A stretch of DNA of 64,000 nt from assembly GCA_963792175.1 (NCBI GenBank), contig CAWBVG010000015.1:1-64000 (forward strand), read 5' to 3'. The notes under the pieces were generated by a model, which had not been told where the DNA came from, searched no databases, and was given only the letters and a program-made list of their open reading frames with translations. Each line of letters starts with the position of its first letter. The first letter of the stretch is position 1. Positions 48,884 through 58,420 of the stretch are shown here, piece by piece. The position numbers and the translations under genes are program-made. The DNA is from CAWBVG01 sp963792175 (GTDB taxonomy: Bacteria > Acidobacteriota > Vicinamibacteria > Vicinamibacterales > CAVVIG01).

Positions 48884-50510
48884 CTACTCGGCGTCCATGA
48901 ACGGGTATTTGTAATCGCGCGGCGGGTTGAAGTTCTCCTTGATCGTCCGCGCGCTGACCCAGCGGACGAGATTCAGCTTCGACCCGGCCTTGTCGTTCGT
49001 TCCCGACGCGCGCGCGCCGCCGAACGGCTGCTGACCGACAACGGCGCCGGTCGGCTTGTCGTTGATGTAGAAGTTGCCGGCGGCGTTGCGCAGCGCGTCG
49101 CTGGCTTCGAGGATCGCCCGCCGATCCTGCGCGAACACCGCCCCGGTCAACGCATACGGCGACGTCGAGTCCACCACCCGCATGATCTCGTTCCACTTTG
49201 CATCGTCGTAGACGTGCGCCGTGACGACCGGCCCGAAGATTTCTTCGCAGAGCAGCTTGTACCCGGGATCGTCGGCCTGCGACGAGCGTCGGCTCGATGA
49301 AGTAGCCCTTGCTGTCGTCGTAGCCGCCGCCGGCGATGATCTTCGCGTTCTTCCTGGCGTGGTCGATGTAGCCGCTGATCTTGTCGAACGCGCGCTTGTC
49401 GATGACCGCGCCCATGAAATGCCGGAAGTCCCTGATGTCGCCCATCTTGATGTCGGCCATCATCGCGATCGAGCGGTCGCGCACGTCGTTCCACAGCGAG
49501 CGCGGCACGTAGACGCGGCTGGCGGCGGAACACTTCTGCCCCTGGAATTCGAAGCCGCCGCGGACGATGGCCGTCGCCAGCGCGGCCGGGTCGGCCGACG
49601 GATGCGCGAGGATGAAGTCCTTGCCGCCCGTTTCGCCGACGATGCGCGGGTACGAGCGGTAGCTGCCCATGGACGCGCCGATCGTCTTCCACATGTCGTT
49701 GAAGACTTCCGTGCTGCCCGTGAAATGCACCCCCGCGAGGTCGCGATGCGACAGCAGCGCCTTCGAGATCATCCCGGCGTCGCCGGCCACCATGTTGATC
49801 ACGCCGGGCGGCATGCCGGCCGCTTCGTACAGCTTCATCAGGTAGTGGGCGGAGAACATCGCGCTCGAGGCCGGCTTCCACACCACCGTGTTGCCCATCA
49901 GCGCCGGCGCGGTCGGCAGGTTGGCGGCAATCGACGTGAAGTTGAACGGCGTGACCGCGTAGACGAACCCCTCGAGCGCGCGGTACTCGAGCTGATTCCA
50001 CATCGTGTGGTCGCTCACCGGCTGCTCGTCGAGCAGCTCCTGGCCGTAGTGCACGTTGAAGCGCCAGAAGTCGACGATCTCGGCGCCCGAGTCGATTTCC
50101 GCCTGAAACACCGTCTTCGACTGCCCGAGCATCGTCGCGGCGTTGATGGTGTCGCGCCAGGTCGTCGTCAGCAGCTCGGCGGCCTTGAGCATGACCGCCG
50201 CGCGATCGTCGAACGACCAGCTCGCCCACTCGTCGTGGGCGGCCTGCGCCGCCGCGATCGCCTGCTGCACGTGGGCTTCGGACGCCTTGTGGTAGTGGCC
50301 GAGCACGTGTGCGTGGTCGTGCGGCATGACGGCGTCCGCCGTCGAGCCGGTGGTGACCGCCTTGCCGCCGATGATCAGCGGGATGTCGACGACTTCGCCC
50401 GCCATGCACGACAGGCGCGCCTTGATCGAGGCGCGCTCCGGCGAACCGGGCGCGTAGTTCTTGACGGGATCGTTGACTGGCGGAGGAATGCGTCGATGGC
50501 CGTTGAACAT
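48884..50510 (-). CDS. pruA: L-glutamate gamma-semialdehyde (P5C) dehydrogenase, one apparent frameshift
   Basis: Aldehyde dehydrogenase that oxidises glutamate semialdehyde to glutamate, the last step of proline catabolism. About 542 residues with PPPVNDPVKNYAPGSPERAS at the N-terminus (typical of the mitochondrial-like P5CDH class), GETGGKDFILAHPSAD (catalytic Glu), GGFEFQGQKCSAASRVYVP (catalytic Cys) and the C-terminal FYINDKPTGAVVGQQPFGG. The frame breaks near 49275 (between FIEPTLV and DDPGYKLLCEEIFGPVV). It is convergent with the SDR gene. No PutA-type proline dehydrogenase is in the window. Confidence 0.92.
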
Positions 50511-50522
50511 CTTTTCACCATA

Positions 50523-52115
50523 TCACGGGCGTTTCAGGTCGCGTTGAATGGCGCGGGCGGCGAGCGCGCCGGAGCGCCCGTTCAGGCCGGTGCCGGGGTG
50601 GGTGCCGGCGCTGCAGAGATACAGGCGGCGAACCGGGGTGGTGTAGCGCGCCCATTCGAGCAACGGGCGCGCCATGAAGCACTGATCGAGCGCGAGCTCG
50701 CCGTGAAAGATGTGGCCGCCGGTCAGGCCGTAGGTGCGCTCGAGGTCCAGCGGCGTGATCACGTCGCGAGCCATGACGCTGGACTCGAATCCCGGCGCGT
50801 AGCGCGCGATCGTCCGCGTGGCCGCGTCGCCGAGACTCTCGCGCAGCGCGTCCCAGCCATGGCCGCCTCTCAGACGATGAGGCGCGTACTGGACGTAGGC
50901 CGACACGACATGCTGTCCGGCCGGCGCCAGCGTTGGATCCGCGATCGACGGAATGGCAAGCTCGATCCACGGTTCCTCGGCAAAACCGCCGTATTTCGCC
51001 GCATCGAAGGCGCGCTCGATCGCATCGATGTCGGTGGCGAGGCGAACCCGCCCCGACAGGGCACTCGCCTGCTGATTGGCGTCGCGCGCTGACAGCCCCG
51101 TGAAGTCCGGCAGGCGTGAGACCGCGTAGTTCACTTTCGCGAGCGTCCCATGCGCCCTGATGTTCTGCACGTGACGGATGAAATCGGGCGCGAGATGGAC
51201 GGGATCGACAAGGCCGAGCAGCGTGCGCTTCGGATCGGCGCCCGAGACGACCGCCCGGGCGGAAATCTGCTCGCCGCTGGCGAGTGTGACGCCCGTCGCC
51301 GTCTCGTCCGTCACGTCGATTCGCGTGACGTCGGCGTCCGTGCGAATCTCGGCGCCGCTGGATCGCGCGGCTGCGGCCAGGGCATCCGCCAGGGCACCCG
51401 GACCGCCCGCCGTGAACCATCCCGTCGCGACCGGATGTCCTTCTCCCGCGCCGAGCAGGAGCAGGATGGCGGCGGTGCCCGCGGACCACGGGCCGAGAAA
51501 GGATCCGGCGATGCCGCCCGAGGCCACCGTGGCGCGCAGCGGTTCGCTCTCGAACCACTCGCCGGCGAGGTCCGCCACGGCCATCGGCATCCAGCGCAGC
51601 AGCCGGTACGCGTCGGCTTTGCCGAGCGCTCGAAACGCGCGTCCGGTCTTGAGGAGCTCCATCAGATCCGCGGCCTTCGGGTCGTCGAGCGCCGGCGGCG
51701 TCATCTCGCAGACGCGGCGCAGGACGCGGGCGATGGCGGCGAAGCTGGCGAGGAACCGCGGATAGCGATCCGCGTCCGCGGTCGAGAACGCTCGAACCTC
51801 GTCGATCGCCCGCCGCGCATCGGCCCACAGCACGAGCGCGCGGCCATCGGCTGTCGGTGCGCAGACGTGCGCTTCGGGCCGGATGATGCGGAGGCCGTGT
51901 CGCTCGAGGGCAAGGCCGCGAACGATGGCCGGATCGATGGCCGCCGCGTGCGCCAGCGTCGGACAGCGGAATCCCGGCGCGAGATCGCCGGTCCTGGCGC
52001 AGCCGCCCACGCGATCCATGCGTTCGAGGACGAGCGTCTTCAGGCCCGCTTTCGCGAGGAAGGCGGCGGCGATCAACCCGTTGTGCCCGCCGCCGATGAC
52101 GATGACGTCGTGCAT
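50523..52115 (-). CDS. NAD(P)/FAD-dependent oxidoreductase, phytoene-dehydrogenase-like, copy 1
   Basis: 530 residues with an N-terminal Rossmann fold (MHDVIVIGGGHNGLIAAAFL) and a CrtI-like architecture, including ERMDRVGGCARTGDLAPGF, GPGALADALAAAARSSGAEI and a C-terminal LCSAGTHPGTGLNGRSGALA. Members include carotenoid desaturases, retinol saturases and amine-oxidase-like proteins of unknown substrate. The gene is intact, and the start MHDVI fits the dinucleotide fold. It lies just downstream of its paralogue at 52216, with a 9-bp inverted repeat in between. Confidence 0.86.
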   Translation of the reverse strand: MHDVIVIGGGHNGLIAAAFLAKAGLKTLVLERMDRVGGCARTGDLAPGFRCPTLAHAAAIDPAIVRGLALERHGLRIIRPEAHVCAPTADGRALVLWADARRAIDEVRAFSTADADRYPRFLASFAAIARVLRRVCEMTPPALDDPKAADLMELLKTGRAFRALGKADAYRLLRWMPMAVADLAGEWFESEPLRATVASGGIAGSFLGPWSAGTAAILLLLGAGEGHPVATGWFTAGGPGALADALAAAARSSGAEIRTDADVTRIDVTDETATGVTLASGEQISARAVVSGADPKRTLLGLVDPVHLAPDFIRHVQNIRAHGTLAKVNYAVSRLPDFTGLSARDANQQASALSGRVRLATDIDAIERAFDAAKYGGFAEEPWIELAIPSIADPTLAPAGQHVVSAYVQYAPHRLRGGHGWDALRESLGDAATRTIARYAPGFESSVMARDVITPLDLERTYGLTGGHIFHGELALDQCFMARPLLEWARYTTPVRRLYLCSAGTHPGTGLNGRSGALAARAIQRDLKRP

Positions 52116-52151
52116 CGCGTCAGACGACGGCTCATCACGAAGTCGCGAAGA

Positions 52152-52206
52152 CACGCAGAGCACGCAGACGCAAAGAATGCTCTGCGTTCTCTGCGAGCTC
52201 TGCGGT
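52152..52206. repeat. 9-bp-period inverted-arm repeat
   Basis: Left arm: two CACGCAGAN units (52152-52169), preceded by a weaker one. Right arm: three CTCTGCGNN units in exact 9-bp register (52180-52206), the reverse complement of the left units. It lies between the two oxidoreductase paralogues and is nearly the same element as the one at 15591-15663. Confidence 0.78.
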
Positions 52207-52215
52207 TGTCATGCG

Positions 52216-53790
52216 TCATCGCGTCTGTCCCAGAATCCGCCGCGCGCAGTTCCGCGCCGGCGCGCCCATGATGCCGCCGCCTGGATGCGTCGCCGATCCG
52301 CACATCCACAGATTCCGAATCGGCGTCTCGTACTGCGCCCAGCCCGGAACCGGCCGCGCGAAGAACAGCTGCTCGAGCGTCAACTCGCCCTGGAAGATGT
52401 TGCCCTCGGTCAACCCGAACTCGCGCTCGATGTCGAGCGGCGTCAGCACCTGGCGATGCAGGATGATGTCGCGGATATTCGGCGCGTACTCGGCGATCGT
52501 GTCGATGACCGTGTCGCCGAACGCCTCGCGCTGTTCGTCCCAGGTGCCCGACGCCAGCTTGTAGGGCGCGTATTGCACGAAGCACGACAGGATGTGTTTG
52601 CCGGGCGGCGCGACCGAAGGATCGGTGAGCGTCGGGATGACCATGTCGATGTACGGCCGGCTGGAGAACTCCCCGTACTTCGCCTGGTCGTAGGCGCGCT
52701 CCATGTAGTCGACGCCAGGAGAGATCGAGACGGCGCCGCGCAGATGCGGCCCCGGCCCCGGCAGACACGTGAACTCCGGCAAGGCGTCGAGCGCCAGGTT
52801 CACCTTGCCGGACGAGCCGCGGAACTTGTAGCGCCGCACTTCCGCGACGAAGTCCTCCGGCAGCTCCTTCGCGTCGAGGAACCTGAGGAACGTCAGGTGC
52901 GGATCGACGCTCGACAGCACCAGGTCGGCCTCGAACTCGTCGCCGTTCGTGGTCACGACGCCGGTCGCCTGGCCGCCGCGCACTGAAATGCGCTCCACCG
53001 CCGCCTCGGTCCGGATCTCGACGCCGGCCTCGCGCGCCGCCGACGCGATCGCGTTCGAAATCGCTCCGGTGCCGCCGCGGGCGAATCCCCACGAGCGAAA
53101 CGCGCCGTCGATCTCACCCATGTAGTGGTGCAGCAGCACGTACGCCGTCCCTGGCGATCGCACGCCGAGAAACGTGCCGATGATCCCCGAGGCCGACATC
53201 GTCGCCTTGAGCACGTCGGTCTCGAACCACTGATCGAGGAAATCGACCGCGCTCATCGTCATCAGCTGGAGCTGGTTGTACCGATCGCCGTCCGCGAGGC
53301 CGCGAAAGCGGTTGCCGAGAAACAGCAGCTTCATCAGCTCGCGCGGATTGAGCGACATCGGATCGGGCGGCGTCATGTTGAGGATCGGCTTGACGAACCG
53401 CGCCATCTCGACCATCGCCTTGCCGTACTCGTCGTAGGCTTCGGCGTCGAGCTTCGAATGCCGCCTGATTTCGCGCTGCGTCTTGGCGTGGTCGTTCACG
53501 CGCCAGAGGTAGTCGCCGTTCGGCATCGGCGTGAACGTGCCGTCGAGCGGCAGGATCTCGAGGCCGTGGCGCGGCAAATCGAGGTCGCGAATGATCTCCG
53601 GCCGCAGCAGCGACACGACGTAGGAGGCGACCGAGAACTTGAAGCCCGGAAACACTTCTTCCGTGACCGCCGCGCCGCCGAGGACATGGCGCCGCTCGAG
53701 CACCAGCACCTTGCGCCCGGCGCGCGCGAGGTAGGCAGCGGCCGTCAGTCCGTTGTGGCCGCCGCCAATGACGATGGCGTCGTAGCGCAT
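52216..53790 (-). CDS. NAD(P)/FAD-dependent oxidoreductase, phytoene-dehydrogenase-like, copy 2
   Basis: 524 residues, paralogous to the gene at 50523. It begins MRYDAIVIGGGHNGLTAAAY, then ERRHVLGGAAVTEEVFPGFK, GGTGAISNAIASAAREAGVE and ends with MCGSATHPGGGIMGAPARNC. The paralogue pair suggests substrate specialisation or a heteromer. Start at 53790; a GC-rich hairpin lies 11 bp upstream. The gene is intact. Confidence 0.87.
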   Translation of the reverse strand: MRYDAIVIGGGHNGLTAAAYLARAGRKVLVLERRHVLGGAAVTEEVFPGFKFSVASYVVSLLRPEIIRDLDLPRHGLEILPLDGTFTPMPNGDYLWRVNDHAKTQREIRRHSKLDAEAYDEYGKAMVEMARFVKPILNMTPPDPMSLNPRELMKLLFLGNRFRGLADGDRYNQLQLMTMSAVDFLDQWFETDVLKATMSASGIIGTFLGVRSPGTAYVLLHHYMGEIDGAFRSWGFARGGTGAISNAIASAAREAGVEIRTEAAVERISVRGGQATGVVTTNGDEFEADLVLSSVDPHLTFLRFLDAKELPEDFVAEVRRYKFRGSSGKVNLALDALPEFTCLPGPGPHLRGAVSISPGVDYMERAYDQAKYGEFSSRPYIDMVIPTLTDPSVAPPGKHILSCFVQYAPYKLASGTWDEQREAFGDTVIDTIAEYAPNIRDIILHRQVLTPLDIEREFGLTEGNIFQGELTLEQLFFARPVPGWAQYETPIRNLWMCGSATHPGGGIMGAPARNCARRILGQTR

Positions 53791-53800
53791 GCGAAGGGTG

Positions 53801-53816
53801 GCGGGCTACAACCCGC
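53801..53816. repeat. GCGGG-CCCGC hairpin upstream of the oxidoreductase
   Basis: GCGGGCTACAACCCGC: a 5-bp GC stem around a 6-nt loop, immediately upstream of the minus-strand start at 53790. The core (GGGTTGTAGCCCGC on the minus strand) looks like a compact dispersed repeat rather than a terminator, as there is no T run. The rest of the gap (53817-53939) shows nothing I can name. Confidence 0.4.
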
Positions 53817-53939
53817 AGCTGCGAGTGGCGTTTGCGAGGAGTCGGGCGAGGACGAGCAGGTGAAAACGGCCCACGACGCCGACGACTATCGCATAGTGCC
53901 GGCGCCGCGGTCTAGCAGCGTCACTGTCGCTGTGGCAGT

Positions 53940-53974
53940 CTAATCCCTAATCCCCAACCGCTATTCCCTACGGT
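53940..53974. repeat. five heptad units overlapping a stop codon
   Basis: Five 7-bp units in register (consensus CTAATCC; the first two are identical). The last unit contains the stop codon (complement of CTA at 53968-53970) of the minus-strand amidohydrolase. Confidence 0.75.
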
Positions 53975-55236
53975 TGCTTGTTATACACTACGCCGCCCTT
54001 CATCACCCACGTGACGCGCTCGAGTTCCGTGATGTCGCGCAGCGGATCGCCGGCCACCGCGATCAGGTCCGCAAACTTGCCGGCTTCGATCGTCCCGACC
54101 CGGTCGCTCCAGCCGATGATTTCCGCGGCCGTCTTTGTCGCCGACAGGATGGCGGCGATCGGCGACTGGCCGAGACGGACGCGATACCCGAACTCTCGTC
54201 GCGTTCTGGCCGTGCGGGACGACGGCGGCGTCGGTCGCGAAGCCGATCGGCAGGCCCGCTTTCAGGACCAGCTGGAACGAGGCGTCCTTCATCGCGGCGA
54301 TCTCTTTCGACCGTGCCTTCTCGGATTCGGGGACGTTCGGGTTCTGCGCGATCGATTCGCTCGTGTAGACCGTCGGCACGAAGTACGCGTGGTGGGTTCG
54401 CAGCAGCTCGACGGCCTCGTCGTCCATCATGCTGCCGTGATCGACCGTGTGCACGCCGGCGCGAATACCGGCCTTGATGCCGGCGGTGCCGTGCAGGTGC
54501 GCGGCCACGTGCTTGCCCCAGCGCGCCGCCTCCTCGACGGCGACGCGCATTTCTTCTTCGGAGTATTGCTGTCCGCCGGGCGGCGCGCCCTTCGACAGCA
54601 CGGCGCCGGTGCCGAGGATCTTGATGAAATCGGCGCCCTGCTTGAGATTGGTGCGGACGGCCTTGCGCACTTCGTCGGGGCCGTCCGCAAGGTTTCTCAC
54701 GATCGGTACGTCGACGAAGATCGAGAACTGACGCGCGTCGCCGGCGCCGCCGGTCGGCGAGACGTAGTTTCCCGAGGCGAGCAGCCGCGGGCCGGGGACC
54801 ACGCCCTCGTCGATCGCCTTCCGCAGGTCGATGTCGGTGAACGGCCAGGTCGGCCCCATGTCGCGGCAGGTCGTGAACCCGGCCATCAACGTGACCAGCG
54901 CGTTGTGCGCGCCGTGCAGCGCCGCCTGCCCCGGCGTCGTCTTCAGCAGCTCGTCTTCCCAGTGCACGCCCGTGCTCGTCAGATGCGTGTGGAGATCGAT
55001 CAGCCCCGGAAGCAGGGTGGCGCCCCCGAGATCGATGATGCGCGCACCGGCCGGAATCTGTGACGTGCTGCCGGCGGACGCGATGCGATCGCCGCGAATG
55101 ACGACGACCGCGGGTCGCGGTCACGGTACCGGCACGTGCCAGCGATCATCCTGGCCGCGCGAATCACCGTCACCGGTGCGGGCGCCTGACCGCCGACCAT
55201 CGAGATCGCCGCGGCGACCGCAAGAAGCTGTTTCAT
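53968..55236 (-). CDS. exported amidohydrolase (imidazolonepropionase-like), two apparent frameshifts
   Basis: Metal-dependent amidohydrolase with a signal peptide (MKQLLAVAAAISMVGG). Metal-site segments are LLPGLIDLHTHLTSTGVHWE (HxH), FIKILGTGAVLSKG (bridging Lys), KHVAAHLHGTAGI and AGVHTVDHGSMMDDEA, and GFATDAAVVPHG (final Asp). Breaks near 55110 and 54195 divide the frame. About 420 residues. Homologues include prolidase-like, Xaa-Pro and phosphotriesterase-like activities, so the substrate is open. The start is only 23 bp from the divergent aminomethyltransferase start. Confidence 0.82.
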
Positions 55237-55244
55237 AGGGTGTC

Positions 55245-55250
55245 TATAAT
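55245..55250 (+). promoter_or_regulatory. perfect TATAAT -10 box close to the aminomethyltransferase start
   Basis: TATAAT ends 8 nt before the ATG at 55259, so transcription would begin at or next to the start codon, which would make the message leaderless or nearly so. No clear -35 box is seen in the preceding 25 bp, which include the start of the divergent gene. Confidence 0.5.
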
Positions 55251-55258
55251 ACGTGGCT

Positions 55259-56455
55259 ATGCCGATCGGCACGGCGGTTCACGATCGCACGTTCGCGCTC
55301 GCCGGGAGCCTGAATTACCGCGAATGGTCTGGCTACTACGCCGTCAGCGCCTACGAGGCCCACCACGAGCACGAGTACAACGCGATCCGCAACGCTTCGG
55401 CCCTCATCGACGTCTCGCCGCTGTTCAAGTACCTGATTCGCGGGCGCGACGCCGTCAAGCTCGTGGACCGCGTCATCACGCGCGACGCCTTCAAGCTGGC
55501 GATCGGACAGGTGTTCTACACACCCTGGTGCGACGAGCACGGCAAGGTCATCGACGATGGGACCGTGACGCGACTCGACGAAGACAGCTTCCGCTGGACC
55601 GCCGCGGATCCCAGCCTGCGATGGCTTTCGCAGAACGCGATCGGACTCGACGTCGCCATCGAGGACATCTCCGAACAGGTGGCCGCGCTGGCCCTGCAGG
55701 GGCCCACATCCGGCAAGCTGCTCGACGCCGTCGCGGATGCCGATGTCAGAAGCCTGAAGTACTTCCGCATGACGCGCGGCGCCATCGCCGGCGTGCCGGT
55801 CGACATCTCGCGCACGGGATACACCGGCGACCTTGGCTACGAGATCTGGATGCCGTGGGATCGGGCCACGGCCGTCTGGGACGCGCTGATGTCGCGCGGC
55901 CGCCCGTACGATATTCATCCGGCCGGAATGCTCGCGCTCGATGTCGCCCGGGTCGAAGCGGGCCTCCTGCTCATCGAGGTCGATTTCAACAGCAGCAAGA
56001 AGGCGCTGATCGAGTCCCAGAAGTACTCGCCGTACGAAATGGGTCTCGGCCGGCTCGTGCAGCTCGACGCGCGGCCGTTCGTCGGCCGGACACCGCTCGC
56101 CGAGGAACATCGCCGCGGCCCGGCGCGGCAGATTGTCGGGCTGGACATCAGTTGGCCCGCGATCGAGGCGTTATACGAGGACATCGGTCTGGCGCCGCAG
56201 GTGTCTGCCGCCGCGTCGCGCGTCGCCGTGCCCGTTTACAAGGTCGGCCGCCAGGTCGGGCGCGCGACGACGACCACGTGGTCGCCGGTCCTGAAGAAGA
56301 TGATCGCGCTGGCGACGGTCGCGGCGCCGCACACCGCGCCGGGCACCGAGCTCGAGTGTGAAGTGACGGTGGAAGCCGTCCGTCACCGCGTCCCGGCGAC
56401 GGTCGTCAAGACGCCGTTCTTCAATCCGCCGCGGAAAACCGCTCCGATCAAGTAA
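55259..56455 (+). CDS. aminomethyltransferase (GcvT/DmdA-type) family protein
   Basis: 398 residues of the glycine-cleavage T-protein family, which transfers a one-carbon unit from an aminomethyl or demethylated substrate to tetrahydrofolate. Blocks: REWSGYYAVSAYEAHHEHEY, NASALIDVSPLFKYLIRGRD, VAALALQGPTSGKLLDAVAD, ISRTGYTGDLGYEIWMPWD and the C-terminal barrel FIGRTPLAEEH-like region. A GTG at 55253 is the alternative start. It stands apart from any gcvH/gcvP genes, so it may be a demethylase such as those for dimethylglycine or sulfoniopropionate rather than true GcvT. Intact. Confidence 0.86.
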   Translation: MPIGTAVHDRTFALAGSLNYREWSGYYAVSAYEAHHEHEYNAIRNASALIDVSPLFKYLIRGRDAVKLVDRVITRDAFKLAIGQVFYTPWCDEHGKVIDDGTVTRLDEDSFRWTAADPSLRWLSQNAIGLDVAIEDISEQVAALALQGPTSGKLLDAVADADVRSLKYFRMTRGAIAGVPVDISRTGYTGDLGYEIWMPWDRATAVWDALMSRGRPYDIHPAGMLALDVARVEAGLLLIEVDFNSSKKALIESQKYSPYEMGLGRLVQLDARPFVGRTPLAEEHRRGPARQIVGLDISWPAIEALYEDIGLAPQVSAAASRVAVPVYKVGRQVGRATTTTWSPVLKKMIALATVAAPHTAPGTELECEVTVEAVRHRVPATVVKTPFFNPPRKTAPIK

Positions 56456-56460
56456 CCAGA

Positions 56461-57036
56461 ATGGCCCGGGACACAAAGATCTCTCCGGGTGGCGGAACCG
56501 AATCCGCCGAACTGGAGTTGTGCCGCCACATGGAGGCGTACCTGGAGGGCCGGATCGAGGCGTTCGACGCGCTGTACGCGGCGCTGGCGGCCCGCGTCCG
56601 GCGGTTTCAGCTGTCGCTGTGCCGCGATGCGTCGCTCGCCGACGATCTCACGCAGGAAACGTTCCTGCAGATGCACCGGTCGCGCCGCACCTACGAGCCT
56701 GGCCGGCCGGTCACGCCCTGGGTGTTCGCGATCGCGCGCCATGTCTATCTCATGCACCGCCGCGCCACGGCGCGCCGGCTGCGCTTCGAAGCGACGGTGG
56801 CCGCCGATGCCCGCTCGGACGAGACCATGCACGATGCGGCGCGGGCGTTGGGGGACGCGGACGAAGTGCGGCACGCGCTGCGCGACGTGCCGGCCGATCA
56901 GCGTCAGGCGCTGCTGATGCATCACGTGCACGGGTGGAGCTTTTCGGAGATCGCGACGCGTCTGGGGATTCGCGTCAACGCCGCGAAAACGCGCGCCTTT
57001 CGCGGCATGCGCCGGCTGAGGGGTCACCTGCGATGA
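56461..57036 (+). CDS. ECF-family RNA polymerase sigma factor
   Basis: 191 residues with region 2 (LCRDASLADDLTQETFLQMH, then GRPVTPWVFAIARHVYLMHR) and region 4 (DVPADQRQALLMHHVHGWSF, SEIATRLGIRVNAAKTRAFR), the two domains of extracytoplasmic-function sigma factors. Its last codon overlaps the start of the NrsF-like gene (ATGA at 57033-57036), the standard sigma/anti-sigma arrangement. Regulation is expected through the membrane anti-sigma factor and by autoregulation. Starts 5 bp after the aminomethyltransferase stop. Confidence 0.9.
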   Translation: MARDTKISPGGGTESAELELCRHMEAYLEGRIEAFDALYAALAARVRRFQLSLCRDASLADDLTQETFLQMHRSRRTYEPGRPVTPWVFAIARHVYLMHRRATARRLRFEATVAADARSDETMHDAARALGDADEVRHALRDVPADQRQALLMHHVHGWSFSEIATRLGIRVNAAKTRAFRGMRRLRGHLR

Positions 57037-58089
57037 ATGACGACCTGCCTCGCCGAAGCCCGGGCGAATCATCCCGCGGACCCAAGGCGGACCTTCGAGC
57101 CGCGAACCTTCGAGCCATAGTATCCCGCGACCTTCGGCCACTACGGCCGCTGTGGCCGCCGTCGAGGCGGGCTCTCGCCCTGACGCCGCTCGCCATCGCG
57201 ATCGTGGTCGGGGTCCCGCTGGTCAACTTTTTCCGCACCGATCTCGCGGCGCTCGGTGTTCGTCAAAGCCTGGGGGTTGTCGGTGGTCGAGTCGGCGGCT
57301 GGTCTGGCGATCGTCGCGCTCGGGTTGCGCGAGGCGATCCCCGGCCGCGCGCTGCGGAGACGCGCGCTCTTGATCGCGGCGCTCGCCGGGCTGGCGCTGC
57401 CGCTCGTCATCTATCGCGTGACCACCGACACGTTCACCGTCGGTCCTCGCACGTGGGCGCAGTGGCGATTCGGCATGGTGTGTTTCCGCACCTCGGTCCT
57501 GGCCGCCACACCCGTCCTGCTCGTCTCCGCCTTTTTGACGAAGCGCGCGTTTCCGCTTCATCGCGTGGCGACCGGCATTCTGTGGGGCCTCGGATGCGGG
57601 CTGATCGCCGACGCCGGGCTGCGGTTGTATTGCGAGTTCACGACGCTGCCGCACATGCTCCTGGAGCACTTTGCCGCGGTTGTCGCGTCGATGCTCCTTG
57701 GCGTGGTCATGACAGCGTCGTCGCTCCGCCATCGGAACCGAGTGAGAGAGTTCAGGCCTGCCCTCCGGCCCGTCGTAGATTTCGACGCGCCTTGGATTCT
57801 TGCGGGGCTGGGGACTGTCGAATCCTGGAGTCAGGTGCGCGGGCTGGCGATCGTCACGCGTCGCGCCTGCGCGAATCAGATGCCCGGCCGTGCGTTGAGG
57901 ATCACCGCGCTGGTCGCGGCCGCCATCGTCGGACTGGCGATTCCTCTGTCGTATCTGCGCGCAACGCGCCGACAACTTCGATCGTGGGGCCCAGATCGTC
58001 GGTCGGAGTGGCGGATACGGCATGCGACGTGCTTCCGCACGTCGGTGCTGGCCGCCACGCCGATACTGCGCGAGCGTCTGCTTTGCTGA
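57033..58089 (+). CDS. NrsF/DUF1109-type membrane anti-sigma factor, frameshifted, running into a second partial copy
   Basis: Six-helix membrane protein that sequesters the neighbouring sigma factor. Conserved family features: TFTVGPRTWAQWRFGMVCFR, TSVLAATPVLLVSAFLTKRA, then ILWGLGCGLIADAGLRLYCE and the HMLLEHFAAV end. The N-terminal segment (MNDDLPRRSP) and the first helix are in one frame; near 57250 the frame changes. There is no stop at the expected C-terminus (about 57740); the frame continues into a degenerate second copy of the same domain and stops at 58089. The linker near 57091-57140 has two copies of CCTTCGAGCC. Confidence 0.75.
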
Positions 58090-58260
58090 CGCGGCGTGCG
58101 TTCGCTCTGTCGTCCGGTGGCGGCCGGTATCCTCTGGGTCGTGCGGGTGATCGCCGATGCTGGCTGCGGCTGTCGTGGTTCGACGAGCATGCCACAGTGA
58201 TGCCGAGCACTTTGGCGCGGTCGTTTCGCGATGCGCGCTGGTGCGATCATCGCACCGCAA
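57785..58260 (+). pseudogene. decayed tandem copy of the anti-sigma gene
   Basis: DNA from 57785 to about 58260 aligns with 57251-57720, for example GGCTGGCGATCGTC, TTCCGCAC-TCGGT-CTGGCCGCCAC, GCCGG-AT-CT-TGGG, GATCGCCGA-GC and GAGCACTTTG-CGCGGT. The similarity is clear in DNA but split over all three frames with stops, so this copy no longer encodes a full protein. It fills most of the gap up to the Rieske gene; 58261-58420 shows nothing recognisable. Confidence 0.78.
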
Positions 58261-58420
58261 CGTCTTGCCGTCGATCGCCCTCGTTCAGCGCACGCTCGGC
58301 GAAACTCGATAACGTCGAGGTATCGGAGGCCCTAACATGCTCCGCGATAGGCAGCCCAAGGGTGCGCTACGAGTGCAAAGCGGACGGCGATCGGATCGAC
58401 TGTTCACTGTACGCAGGCCT

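Noticed and set aside
57091..57140. third family of short repeats (CCTTCGAGCC twice)
   Set aside because: Only two copies, inside a coding linker, with no regular period; not enough to call an array.
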